DNA from: Gemmatimonadota bacterium
GTDB taxonomy: Bacteria > Latescibacterota > UBA2968
Assembly: GCA_026706845.1 (NCBI GenBank)
Contig: JAPOXY010000082.1
Location: 79,779-117,305 of the forward strand
Direction: 5' to 3'
Length of the DNA: 37,527 nucleotides
In this document: piece after piece, positions 16,345-23,939 of the stretch
Layout: each line of letters begins with the position of its first letter
Numbering within the stretch: position 1 is the stretch's first letter
Position numbers and translations under genes: made by a program
The notes under the pieces: model-generated
What the model was told of the DNA's origin: nothing
Seen by the model: the letters and a program-made list of their open reading frames with translations, nothing else
Databases searched by the model: none

Positions 16345-16937
16345 CAGGTAAACAGGCACTGGAATACATTCAAGAGGTCTGGCAGCGTGCCCAATCTTCG
16401 CCGGAAGGCTTGGCGAACGAAGTGCGCGATGTGCTACCAACGGCGTATGCGTATTGTCTCGCTGACTGCGATGAAGACATCCCGCTTTCCGAGCAGTGGA
16501 ATGTTGTCCTATCCGAAGCAATGGTCTTCGCCGACCGGGAATGGATCGCATTGAACGGCACTGACGACATCTACTTCGACGACCTTGAAGACCGACGATT
16601 TCTTCCCAGTGGAGTTGAATTGCGAACTGTCACTGGCGGACATCTGGGCAATTCTCAAAGCGAGCAACTTCGTACCTCAACAGCCTTGGGACTGCAAACT
16701 CTGTCGTCGTGCATCGAGATGGATTGGCAACAAGGGGCATCCATTGCAACTAATTGGTCTCGCAAGTTTCGTCTCATTTGCAACCTTCTTCGGCATGTGC
16801 GGGGAAGTGAGCAAATGAGACGCGCAAATGAGCACCAATTGGATCTACACATTGATTGCGTCGAGACGCTTAGCCTCTCGGTTCGTGTCGGTGATACTGA
16901 CGAAGAAAACGTGCTCTGGCTCGACAGCGAGCCTTAG
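16341..16937 (+). pseudogene. internal fragment of a large DUF3883-type (NO VEIN/sacsin-like) protein
   Basis: 198 codons overlapping the AAA-ATPase stop by four bases. The frame continues open upstream of the ATG (reading SYKFPET), so this ATG need not be a true start. Features such as TGKQALEYIQEVWQRAQ, IYFDDLEDRRFLP and GGHLGNSQSEQLRTSTALGLQTLSS resemble the region before the DUF3883 domain in very large ATPase-type proteins. The frame ends shortly before a DUF3883 domain that continues in another frame. I read it as the truncated and frameshifted remnant of one gene whose N-terminal part was replaced by the AAA-ATPase gene. The family call is from memory and moderate. Confidence 0.5.
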
Positions 16938-17458
16938 CAGAGGAACTTAAAAATAGCCTAAAAGGTGAGGTCATCATAGACAACGAAAATCCCGACGAAA
17001 ACGAGCCAAAGGATCCTACGAGAGATGCCAGTGAATTACTTGGTGACGAGATAAATCGCAAAGTTGCTGCAAAGTATGAGCGCAAGTCTGGTCGTAAACC
17101 GGAGTTGGGTGATCCACATCAAGAGGGCTGGGACCTACGTAGCGTTGATCCTGATACGGGATTGGAACGCCTGATCGAAGTCAAAGGCAAAGGCTGTAAG
17201 TGGATCGATGATGAAGTTGTCGAACTGAGCCGGGCACAGATACGCAAGGCTTTTGAAACATCCAACGGGGTCGCTTGGTACCTCTACGTCGTCGAACGTC
17301 TGGATAATGAAAACTACCGAGTGCTACCGATTCCAAACCCGATTACCACTGCGAACAAATGGATGCTCAGCGGTCAATCCTGGAGGATGATTGCCAAGGA
17401 ACCACGCTGCATCACTGTGGCAAACATAAGTAAAAACAGCTCCCAGCCTTCTGAGTGA
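16901..17458 (+). pseudogene. DUF3883 domain, C-terminal gene remnant
   Basis: An open frame without an ATG runs from the TGA at 16898 to TGA 17458. It reads RALAEELKNSLKGEVIIDNE, a charged linker, then LLGDEINRKVAAKYERKSG and the DUF3883 core GWDLRSVDPDTGLERLIEVKGKG, followed by VELSRAQIRKAFE and YLYVVERL. The D and ExK residues suggest the nuclease-like fold proposed for this domain, which is found at the C-terminus of large helicases and NO VEIN-type ATPases. The first possible start (TTG 17105) would cut into the domain. It is best read as the tail of the same broken gene as 16341-16937. Confidence 0.65.
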
Positions 17459-17565
17459 TCAAAACACATTTTTAGGTATTATGGGAGTAACATCAAATCT
17501 CTTTTTCCACCAGGCCGCTACGTACAGCACCATGTAGTAATGGTTATCTTAATGGAGAAATCAAT
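17459..17565. other. short gap before the orphan antitoxin
   Basis: No gene is seen. The final bases hold TGGAG, about eight bases before ATG 17566, which sets that start. No clear promoter consensus was found. Confidence 0.4.
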
Positions 17566-17772
17566 ATGGCACTGACCGCACAAGAAATCTTTGCCGAAAC
17601 CGTTCAAACCCTACCACCTGACGAACAGTTTCGTCTCGCAGTGCTGATTTTACAAGAGCTATCTGTTGAGAACCAGAGTGACACCTGGAACGAACAAGAT
17701 AAAAAAGATTTAACCACGGTCTCCTTACAGTACGCGACGGCACTTTATATGGAGGAGAACGACCTTGTTTAA
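17566..17772 (+). CDS. small antitoxin-like protein (partner of a MazF/PemK-type toxin)
   Basis: 68 residues: TAQEIFAETVQTLPPDEQFRLAVLILQEL, then a hydrophilic middle, and LTTVSLQYATALYMEENDLV. The opening is the helical pattern seen in small addiction-module proteins encoded just before PemK/MazF-like toxins. The immediately following overlapping frame begins like such a toxin but ends after 15 codons. This gene is therefore probably an orphan antitoxin. The ATG follows GGAG at a normal distance. Confidence 0.6.
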   Translation: MALTAQEIFAETVQTLPPDEQFRLAVLILQELSVENQSDTWNEQDKKDLTTVSLQYATALYMEENDLV

Positions 17773-17812
17773 TCCGGGCGATGTGATAGTGCTTGACAGC
17801 CTGAAACCTTGA
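17765..17812 (+). pseudogene. MazF/PemK-type toxin, only the first 15 codons left
   Basis: TTG 17765 overlaps the end of the antitoxin frame and reads (M)FNPGDVIVLDSLKP then TGA. F-N-x-G-D-V-V/I-x-V is the standard opening of PemK/MazF endoribonucleases (about 110 residues). The rest is missing, and the ribosome-binding site of the next gene follows at once. The toxin has been removed by what looks like a clean deletion. Confidence 0.6.
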
Positions 17813-17824
17813 AGGAGAAAAACC

Positions 17825-18073
17825 CTGCCCTATACTAATTATACGTCTCAGGAAATCGAATCACGCGGTGAAGCAATATATGTGCAACAGATCCGGGACA
17901 AAGTGGATCCTAAGCACAAAGGCAAGTTCTTGGTCATAGACATTGAAACAGGTGAATACGAAATCAACGCTGACGATTTGGTCGCTACGAAACAGCTACT
18001 TGCCAAACATCCCAATGCAGTCATTTATGGTTTGCGGATCGGGTACCCAACCGCCTATCGCATTAGTTTGTAG
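17825..18073 (+). CDS. conserved small protein of unknown function, apparent CTG start
   Basis: 82 codons if started at CTG 17825, which lies 7 bases after a good AAGGAG (17812-17817). The frame reads PYTNYTSQEIESRGEAIYVQ, then KVDPKHKGKFLVIDIETGEYEINADDLVATKQLLAKHPNAV in part, and ends GLRIGYPTAYRISL. The next in-frame start (GTG 17882) would remove 19 residues of what looks like conserved sequence and has no ribosome-binding site. Proteins like this are short, soluble and often lie before a retropepsin-like gene; none is present here. The function is not known to me. The CTG may be a mutated ATG or a genuine rare start. Confidence 0.6.
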   Translation: MPYTNYTSQEIESRGEAIYVQQIRDKVDPKHKGKFLVIDIETGEYEINADDLVATKQLLAKHPNAVIYGLRIGYPTAYRISL

Positions 18074-18102
18074 TCGCCTATGTGTTTTCTCAAAAAAACA
18101 AA

Positions 18103-18134
18103 CTGGATCGCGGCTAAAACCATGCCGCGATGAC
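18103..18134 (+). repeat. palindromic intergenic repeat, copy B
   Basis: CTGG, ATCGCGGC (18107-18114), a 9-base loop, GCCGCGAT (18124-18131), GAC. It is preceded by CAAAAAAACAAA, as is copy C. Confidence 0.8.
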
Positions 18135-18144
18135 GGCTCTGGTG

Positions 18145-18190
18145 ATGGGGCTGAATGATCCCCACTGCGTGTACCTGCCGGATATTTGAC
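18145..18190 (-). pseudogene. short fossil of a Gfo/Idh/MocA gene
   Basis: Read leftward, this stretch encodes KYPAGTRSGDHSAP. The intact oxidoreductase gene at 19011-20039 encodes YPSGTRSGDHFF at the corresponding place (about 19303-19340), and the bases agree over roughly 33 positions with few mismatches. It looks like a remnant of a duplicated paralogue, with the SDR gene and a repeat copy now between the two. Confidence 0.45.
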
Positions 18191-18191
18191 A

Positions 18192-18908
18192 TTACTCGAA
18201 GAACCCCTCATCGTGGGGCCGCAAATCGATCTCGAAACCCCAGGCGCCTTTGTCCTGCTGCACCAGATTCCAATAGGCATCGGCCACGGCGTCAATATTC
18301 ATGAGCGGTTCACTCTCCTCGACATCTCCTCTCTCGTGCAACAAGGGGGTATCCAGCACCCCGTCTATGATAACGTGGGCCACGTGAATACCCTCGGGCC
18401 ACAGCTCGCGGGCCAACGCCCAGGCCAAACCGCGCACCGCAAACTTGGCGCTGCTAAAGGCAATGGCACCTCCCCGGCCCCGAATAGACGAAGTAGCGCC
18501 AGTGAAAAGGATGGCACCGCCACCCGCAGACAGCATATCGCCGACCACTTCCTTTGCACACAGAAAGGAGCCGTAGGCACACACGCGCCAGGATAGTTCA
18601 AACTCATCCAGGGTCAGTTCATGAAAGTTTTTCCAGGAGGCATTGCCCGCGTGGTTGATCAGAACATCAACCGTGCCCAGTTCCTCGCGCACCCGGGCAA
18701 AACTCTGGATCACCTGCTGAGGATCGGTGATATCTGTGGGCACGGCTAAAGCTCTCACACCTTCTTGCAGCAGTTCTTCAGCCAGTCCCTGAATATAATC
18801 AGGGGACCGGGCCAGCAACCCCACCTGATAGCCTTCGCCTGCAAACTTCCTCACCAGCGCGGCACCCAAACCAGATCCGACCCCTGAAATAACAGCCGTT
18901 TTGGACAT
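18192..18908 (-). CDS. short-chain dehydrogenase/reductase (SDR) with Phe in place of catalytic Tyr
   Basis: 238 residues from ATG 18908, which has GAGGAG upstream; the open frame back to 18968 runs through a repeat and is rejected. The cofactor loop is SGVGSGLG (8-15), NHAG is at 85-88 and the catalytic serine lies in TGATSS (about 140). The YxxxK motif reads F151-S-S-A-K155. The codon is TTT, so the tyrosine is truly replaced. A widespread SDR subgroup with the HVAHVIIDG segment, also seen here, has Phe at this place, and its activity is poorly defined. The gene is bracketed by repeat copies B and C in the same orientation. Confidence 0.8.
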   Translation of the reverse strand: MSKTAVISGVGSGLGAALVRKFAGEGYQVGLLARSPDYIQGLAEELLQEGVRALAVPTDITDPQQVIQSFARVREELGTVDVLINHAGNASWKNFHELTLDEFELSWRVCAYGSFLCAKEVVGDMLSAGGGAILFTGATSSIRGRGGAIAFSSAKFAVRGLAWALARELWPEGIHVAHVIIDGVLDTPLLHERGDVEESEPLMNIDAVADAYWNLVQQDKGAWGFEIDLRPHDEGFFE

Positions 18909-18946
18909 AATAATCTCCTCGAGTTTTTTGGTCTTAAAAAAACAAA

Positions 18947-18979
18947 CTGGATTGCGGCTCAACACCATGCCGCAATGAC
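18947..18979 (+). repeat. palindromic intergenic repeat, copy C (compensatory variant)
   Basis: CTGG, ATTGCGGC (18951-18958), a 10-base loop, GCCGCAAT (18969-18976), GAC. Compared with copies A and B, both arms changed together (C to T and G to A), so the stem is preserved. Confidence 0.8.
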
Positions 18980-19010
18980 AATTACACCCCTATATGGCAT
19001 CGCTAACAGT

Positions 19011-20039
19011 TCACAGACCTTGCGCCCCCATCGGGTGCGGACCGTGAGTCATCACACCCTGTCGCGCGTGGGCATAAACCGCATCTTGAATCTCGAGAAT
19101 ACGCACCGCATCAACAATCGTCGGCTCAAACGCATTGCCCTCACGGCTCGCGTCTAACGCCTTACCCATCACGCGCTGCATGCGCTCGCCGTGCGCAATA
19201 TCCTCGCTGAACTGGACGCCCTCAGTCGTATGAACCTCAATCAAAGGCTCGCCATTGCGGCCGTACTGCTCAAAAACCGAAGCCTTTGTACCGATAAATC
19301 GAAAAAAATGATCGCCACTGCGCGTACCCGACGGATAAGTATAACCGGATTCAACGATCCCCGTAATACCATCATCCGTCCGCAACACACCGATACCACT
19401 ATCCTCCACACCCCGGCTGTACATCGCATTGGACATAACCGCACCAACCACAGTCACCTGCCGATCACCAACAAACTGCAAAAACGTATCAATCCCATGC
19501 GCCGCCTCAACCGCCCAGCAACCACCGCCAGAAATACCCGGATCATTATGCCACGCTGACGGTGTCGGATCATAGCGGGACGGAGGCCCATTATTCAACC
19601 TGCTATTATACAGCACCAAATCGCCCAAACTGCCATCTGCCATCATATCTTCCACCACACGGACAATTCGGCTCGCGCGATTGGGCAGCACCAGCGCACT
19701 AAACACACCGTACTTCTCCGAAGCCTCGGCAACGGGACGCAAACGGTCTGCACAATCGGCAAACGGCTTATCCAGAAGATAGGGAACGCGGCGATCCACA
19801 CATGCTTGCACATGAGACGGCATCTCGACATGTTTCCCCGCGACAAGTGCCGCATCTGGCTGACACGCATCGAGACACGCACCCGCCGACTCGAACCCCC
19901 GGCACTGGAACTCCTCTGCCAACTGTTGCCGTGGACCTGCATCGCCATCCATAACACCGACAATATCGTGACCGAGACCGTGCGCCGTACGCGCCATACC
20001 CCGTCCGTGGTGACTATAGGAAAGAACGACCAGTTTCAT
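19011..20039 (-). CDS. Gfo/Idh/MocA family oxidoreductase
   Basis: 342 residues. The N-terminal strand and loop read MKLVVLSYSHHGRGMARTA, so the GxGxxG turn is replaced by SYSHHGRG. LLDKPFADC stands for the EKP motif (Asp for Glu). SGGGCWAVEAAHGIDTFLQFVG is the conserved active-site helix. The C-terminal FRFIGTKASVFEQYG and VDAVRILEIQDAVYAHARQG strands fit the family. It is a probable NAD(P)-dependent sugar or cyclitol dehydrogenase, with substrate unknown. GGGAG precedes ATG 20039, and the gene starts 16 bases downstream of the PhyH gene at 20055-20831, so the two form a leftward operon. Confidence 0.85.
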   Translation of the reverse strand: MKLVVLSYSHHGRGMARTAHGLGHDIVGVMDGDAGPRQQLAEEFQCRGFESAGACLDACQPDAALVAGKHVEMPSHVQACVDRRVPYLLDKPFADCADRLRPVAEASEKYGVFSALVLPNRASRIVRVVEDMMADGSLGDLVLYNSRLNNGPPSRYDPTPSAWHNDPGISGGGCWAVEAAHGIDTFLQFVGDRQVTVVGAVMSNAMYSRGVEDSGIGVLRTDDGITGIVESGYTYPSGTRSGDHFFRFIGTKASVFEQYGRNGEPLIEVHTTEGVQFSEDIAHGERMQRVMGKALDASREGNAFEPTIVDAVRILEIQDAVYAHARQGVMTHGPHPMGAQGL

Positions 20040-20054
20040 GCATTATCTCCCTTC

Positions 20055-20831
20055 TCAATCTAACGCCACAATAGACCGACACAACTCTTTACCGCGCTCT
20101 GACAGAGAATCGTAAATCGCACGGGGCATCTCGCCATCTCGGCCGGGTCGGCGAAACCAGGGCGCGTAATAGCCCACACTCGTCATAATACGCACATCCC
20201 GAGACATATTGGGCGTCCCCCCGTGCCAGCAGCGCACATCTCGAAAAATCGCCGACTTACTCGGCGCGCAAGCCACGGAATTCTTCATCCAGTCGGGTTC
20301 ATCCTCCAGACTGGGAATCGGCTGGCGCGAGCGATGGGTGCCGCGGATAAATCGCGTAGCCCCATTCTCCACACTAAAATCAATCATCGGAAAATTGACC
20401 ACAATAAACGGCACCGGAACATCCATAATCGTCACCCGCTGCTCGGAATCATTGATCAAATCGGGCATATCGCGGTGCAAATGCTGGATTTTTGCCCCCG
20501 GCAGCGAATAATCGCCGCCAGCACCACTACACACAAACTGATTACTATTGAAAATAGCTTCAATAATAGGTAAAATAGTAGGCAGATCAACCAGCATCGC
20601 CCATTCGGGGTGATGGATCTGCGAGCCAAACGAATAACGCGCAAACCCCCTGTTCGCCTTCTCCAGCGGAATCGCGCTCGTCTGTTCTGCAACAACGCGA
20701 TGCGCGCCCTCCTTCAGAAAGGCGAACTGTTCATCGGTCAGCGCATCCGTCACAACCGCAAGCCCATCGCGATGAAAAACAGAGGCCGCGCGGTCAACTT
20801 CTGACGGTTCAATAAGTTCGAGGTCGAGCAT
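20055..20831 (-). CDS. phytanoyl-CoA dioxygenase (PhyH) family protein
   Basis: 258 residues from ATG 20831, with GGAG five bases upstream; a start at 20885 would overlap the divergent gene and is rejected. Iron ligands are H119-R-D121 (HLHRDMPD) and H203 (RCWHGGTPN), with an arginine at 211 or 214 for 2-oxoglutarate. It is a non-haem Fe(II)/2-oxoglutarate oxygenase of unknown substrate and the first gene of a leftward pair with a Gfo/Idh/MocA oxidoreductase. Only 22 bases separate its start from that of another PhyH gene reading the other way. Confidence 0.88.
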   Translation of the reverse strand: MLDLELIEPSEVDRAASVFHRDGLAVVTDALTDEQFAFLKEGAHRVVAEQTSAIPLEKANRGFARYSFGSQIHHPEWAMLVDLPTILPIIEAIFNSNQFVCSGAGGDYSLPGAKIQHLHRDMPDLINDSEQRVTIMDVPVPFIVVNFPMIDFSVENGATRFIRGTHRSRQPIPSLEDEPDWMKNSVACAPSKSAIFRDVRCWHGGTPNMSRDVRIMTSVGYYAPWFRRPGRDGEMPRAIYDSLSERGKELCRSIVALD

Positions 20832-20853
20832 AAGATCTCCAAAGGAGGTTATT

Positions 20854-21714
20854 GTGATTGAAGAAAAAGAAAACCTGCAAGACACGTACGAGCCTGGCGA
20901 ATACGACCCCGCACTCTACAACTACGCCCACATCGCCAAATGTGTTGACGGCTTTGAAAACGTAAGCGACGAACACATCGCGCAATTTCACGCACAGGGC
21001 TTTTTGCCAATACAAAGCGCGTATTCCAGCGCACAGGTCAATGACGGCATGGCCGCAGTAAAAGAATTAATCGCAGGGCAAAACCGCGAGTTTCGAGGTG
21101 TACAATTCGAGCGCGGGCGCGCCAAACAGGTCAAACGATCAGTGGGTCACGCACGCGAATTACTCGTGCGAAAACTCACCCGATTTGTCGGATTCGATCC
21201 GCGACTGGACGCATTTGGTGAAGACCCCCGACTGATAGATATCCTGACCCGCATCATGGACGAACCTCCCAAATTATTCGCCAATCAAGCCATGCTAAAA
21301 CCGCCCGGCATAGGACGCGAAAAACCCTGGCACCAGGACCATGCCTACTTTAACGTACCCATGCACACCTGCATCGTCAGCGCGTGGGTTGCCCTCGACC
21401 CCGCGGATCCCGAAAATGGGTGCATGCACGTCATCCCCCAAAGCCATCGAGCAGGTCCCGTCATACACTTCAAAAGACGCGACTGGCAAATCTGCGACAC
21501 CGACGTCGCCCGCAACCATATCACCGCAGTAGCCCTGCAACCCGGCGGCGTATTGCTCTGGCACGGGCGGCTGCACCACGGCTCTCCGGAGAACCGGTCA
21601 GACCGCCGTCGCCGCGCCCTGCAACTGCACTACATCCCCGGATCCATAGAGACGATCTCCTCAGAAGAACGCCTCGCCGTCTATGGCAACGAAGGCAAGG
21701 ACGTGACATGTTAG
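20854..21714 (+). CDS. phytanoyl-CoA dioxygenase (PhyH) family protein
   Basis: 286 residues from GTG 20854, preceded by a strong AAAGGAGG. After a longer N-terminal region (about 40 residues before the usual FHAQGFLPI start), the iron ligands are H160-Q-D162 (WHQDHAYF) and H242 (LHHGSPENRS), with an arginine about ten residues later. MHVIPQSHRAGP is the typical linker. It resembles PhyH proteins acting on small hydrophilic compounds more than fatty-acyl-CoA, but no substrate can be read. The stop is 7 bases from the stop of the convergent oxidoreductase gene. Confidence 0.88.
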   Translation: MIEEKENLQDTYEPGEYDPALYNYAHIAKCVDGFENVSDEHIAQFHAQGFLPIQSAYSSAQVNDGMAAVKELIAGQNREFRGVQFERGRAKQVKRSVGHARELLVRKLTRFVGFDPRLDAFGEDPRLIDILTRIMDEPPKLFANQAMLKPPGIGREKPWHQDHAYFNVPMHTCIVSAWVALDPADPENGCMHVIPQSHRAGPVIHFKRRDWQICDTDVARNHITAVALQPGGVLLWHGRLHHGSPENRSDRRRRALQLHYIPGSIETISSEERLAVYGNEGKDVTC

Positions 21715-21721
21715 ACGTATG

Positions 21722-22801
21722 TCACACCTTTCTCGCTTCTTCCACAGGACATATCGCCTCGCTCCCGGCAATAGCAACGCGCATCGCACTGAGACCGTCT
21801 TCGTGCGTAACGCTAAACGGCGCATCGTCGATACACTGCGTAATAAAATACGCGAGTTCATTCTTATACGACTCGCCAAAACGGGTAATAAACACGGGCA
21901 CATCGGGACCGTAATCCCTCAAAGAGATAGATTCTTTAAATATCACGCCATCGGGACCATACGCCTCCACCTCAACCTTGCTCGGATCCTCCTGAAAATG
22001 CCCCACGTGAATCACCCCGCCATCGCCATAAATCCAGGTCGCATTGCGATACCCCGCAACGTGATTGCGACTGACCATAACCTGACCGAGTAAGCGACCG
22101 GGAAACCACATCTGCAAAAAAGCATCATCGTAATCCTCTTCAACAGTACTGATAGTACAATTGTAAAGATTGGACCCAAACGCAGCCACATATTCCGGCA
22201 AAGGACAGCCGAGCAGCCAGAGAATCTCATCGCAATTGTGAACAGCCATATCGGTAAGCAAGCCCGCGCTATTATAACCAACGGGCGGTGGAATAGGGTC
22301 CTCCAGCACCGAAACAATCTTGAACACATTGCCGATGGCGTTTTGTTCCAACAATGCTTTTGCCCTCAACAACGGCGCGTCAAACCGGCGCATAAAAGCC
22401 AGCATCAGCGCATTCTTCCGCCTGGGATCCCGATTCAAATCGGCAACAAAAGCCTCGGCAGACGCGAGCGAATGGGTCAGCGGCTTCTCCAAAAGCACGC
22501 GACAACCCGCGTCAACAAGCATGCGCGCATCGCGTTCGTGATCTTCTGTGCGCGACGCAACAAGCGCGGCATCGATCAAATTCGACGCCGCGAGATCAGA
22601 CACATCGTTAAACGCGTGAATCTCCGTCGCCTGATCTGCCTGAAGCGCTGCAGCCACGCGACTGGCCGTATCGCCATAAGTATCGGACACAGCGACGAGT
22701 TCGCACACACCCGTTTCCCGGGCGAGTTCTTGAACATGCCGGGCGTGAAAGACGCCAATGCGCCCAACACCGACCACGGCCATGCGGATGGGTTTATTCA
22801 T
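21722..22801 (-). CDS. Gfo/Idh/MocA family oxidoreductase (inositol-dehydrogenase-like)
   Basis: 359 residues with a canonical cofactor turn VVGVGRIGVFHARH and LLEKPLTHS (EKP). LTDMAVHNCDEILWLLG carries the catalytic Asp and His. The overall pattern is that of myo-inositol 2-dehydrogenase (IolG-like) proteins, which oxidise a secondary alcohol of a cyclitol or sugar with NAD. Of the six paralogues here it is the most standard. The start has GAGGAA upstream. It lies 21 bases downstream of another oxidoreductase on the same strand and is probably cotranscribed with it. Confidence 0.88.
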   Translation of the reverse strand: MNKPIRMAVVGVGRIGVFHARHVQELARETGVCELVAVSDTYGDTASRVAAALQADQATEIHAFNDVSDLAASNLIDAALVASRTEDHERDARMLVDAGCRVLLEKPLTHSLASAEAFVADLNRDPRRKNALMLAFMRRFDAPLLRAKALLEQNAIGNVFKIVSVLEDPIPPPVGYNSAGLLTDMAVHNCDEILWLLGCPLPEYVAAFGSNLYNCTISTVEEDYDDAFLQMWFPGRLLGQVMVSRNHVAGYRNATWIYGDGGVIHVGHFQEDPSKVEVEAYGPDGVIFKESISLRDYGPDVPVFITRFGESYKNELAYFITQCIDDAPFSVTHEDGLSAMRVAIAGSEAICPVEEARKV

Positions 22802-22822
22802 AGAAAATTCCTCTATTACAAA

Positions 22823-23842
22823 TTATGCGGAAATTTGAACGACCTCTCCCGTCTCAACACTATGGCTAATCGCCTCTAAAACGCGCATATTCTCATAGGC
22901 ATCCTCAAGACTCGAATGAGGCTGTATATCGGCTTGCAGCGACTGTGCCCAATGCTGCATCTCTTCGAGATAGCCGGGACGCCCGACGCTGTGAAATGCG
23001 GTATTGAGATCCCATTCTTCGGTAGGCGTATCGGCGTACCCACCGCCAGAATCGAGCCATGTCGGAACGCGGTAACGGCGCAACTTGCGCGTCTCAAACA
23101 CCTGAATGGCCTGATTATTCGTACCCTTGACAAAAATCATCGCCTCCAAAACCGGACCCGTGCCGAGCGTCATCGTACCGATGCCACCATTCTCATAACG
23201 CAAATTAACGGATATTGACACCGTACCAGACGCACCATCAACAGAACCCAGCGCAAAAACCTCGCTGACCTGCCCCATAAAAAAACGCATGCAATCGGTA
23301 GGATGGATAACCTGATCGAGCATAAAAGGCCAGGCAAAAGGCGATCCTACTTCCTGTAACCGGGGACCCGGCGCCATATAGCGAGTATGGTATTGACAGG
23401 CGTGGCCGAACGCCTCATCGTCCATCAACTCTCTGGCAATCTGATGTGCGGGGGCATGCCGCCACATTGTGCCCACCATCCCTGTTTTACCGGCAGCAAC
23501 TGAGGCATCGACCAGCATCTTCGCACCCTCAGAGGTAGTCGCGGGCGGCTTCTCGGTATAGATATGATACCCCTGCTGAAGACACGCAATACCGATATCC
23601 CGATGCAATTTGTCCTCTGGCCTGCCCACAACGGCAACAGCGTGGAGATCTTCATGCTTGAACATCTCATTATAATCGGTATAATAGCGGAGTGCGCCGA
23701 ACCTGCGCGCATTTGATCTCGCCTTCTCCTCGACGAGATCGCAAGTAGCGACAAATTCAAACTCCGGCACCAGCGGTATGCACCGTTGCAATTGCGACGA
23801 CATATTACCACAGCCAATAAATGCCACTCGGACTTTGTCCAT
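22823..23842 (-). CDS. Gfo/Idh/MocA family oxidoreductase
   Basis: 339 residues from ATG 23842 (GGAG nine bases upstream); the open frame back to 24013 overlaps the divergent alcohol dehydrogenase and is rejected. The turn reads FIGCGNMSSQLQR, the EKP motif is TEKPPATTS, and MLDQVIHPTDCMRFFMG is the active-site helix. NLRYENGGIGTMTLGTG is typical of the C-terminal sheet. It is the first gene of a leftward pair and is divergent from the zinc alcohol dehydrogenase, with 97 bases between the starts that must hold both promoters. Confidence 0.86.
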   Translation of the reverse strand: MDKVRVAFIGCGNMSSQLQRCIPLVPEFEFVATCDLVEEKARSNARRFGALRYYTDYNEMFKHEDLHAVAVVGRPEDKLHRDIGIACLQQGYHIYTEKPPATTSEGAKMLVDASVAAGKTGMVGTMWRHAPAHQIARELMDDEAFGHACQYHTRYMAPGPRLQEVGSPFAWPFMLDQVIHPTDCMRFFMGQVSEVFALGSVDGASGTVSISVNLRYENGGIGTMTLGTGPVLEAMIFVKGTNNQAIQVFETRKLRRYRVPTWLDSGGGYADTPTEEWDLNTAFHSVGRPGYLEEMQHWAQSLQADIQPHSSLEDAYENMRVLEAISHSVETGEVVQISA

Positions 23843-23939
23843 AGATATATTCTCCGTGAAATCAATCGTTCGAAATATTCTATCGAATGTGAATGAATAG
23901 CGAGACATGACCTCTGTCAACCCCATTCTGGAGGAAAAA

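Noticed and set aside
16880-16940. Programmed frameshift joining the 16341 frame to the DUF3883 frame
   Set aside because: No clear slippery heptamer with a following structure was seen, and the gene also lacks its N-terminal part. Decay is the simpler reading.
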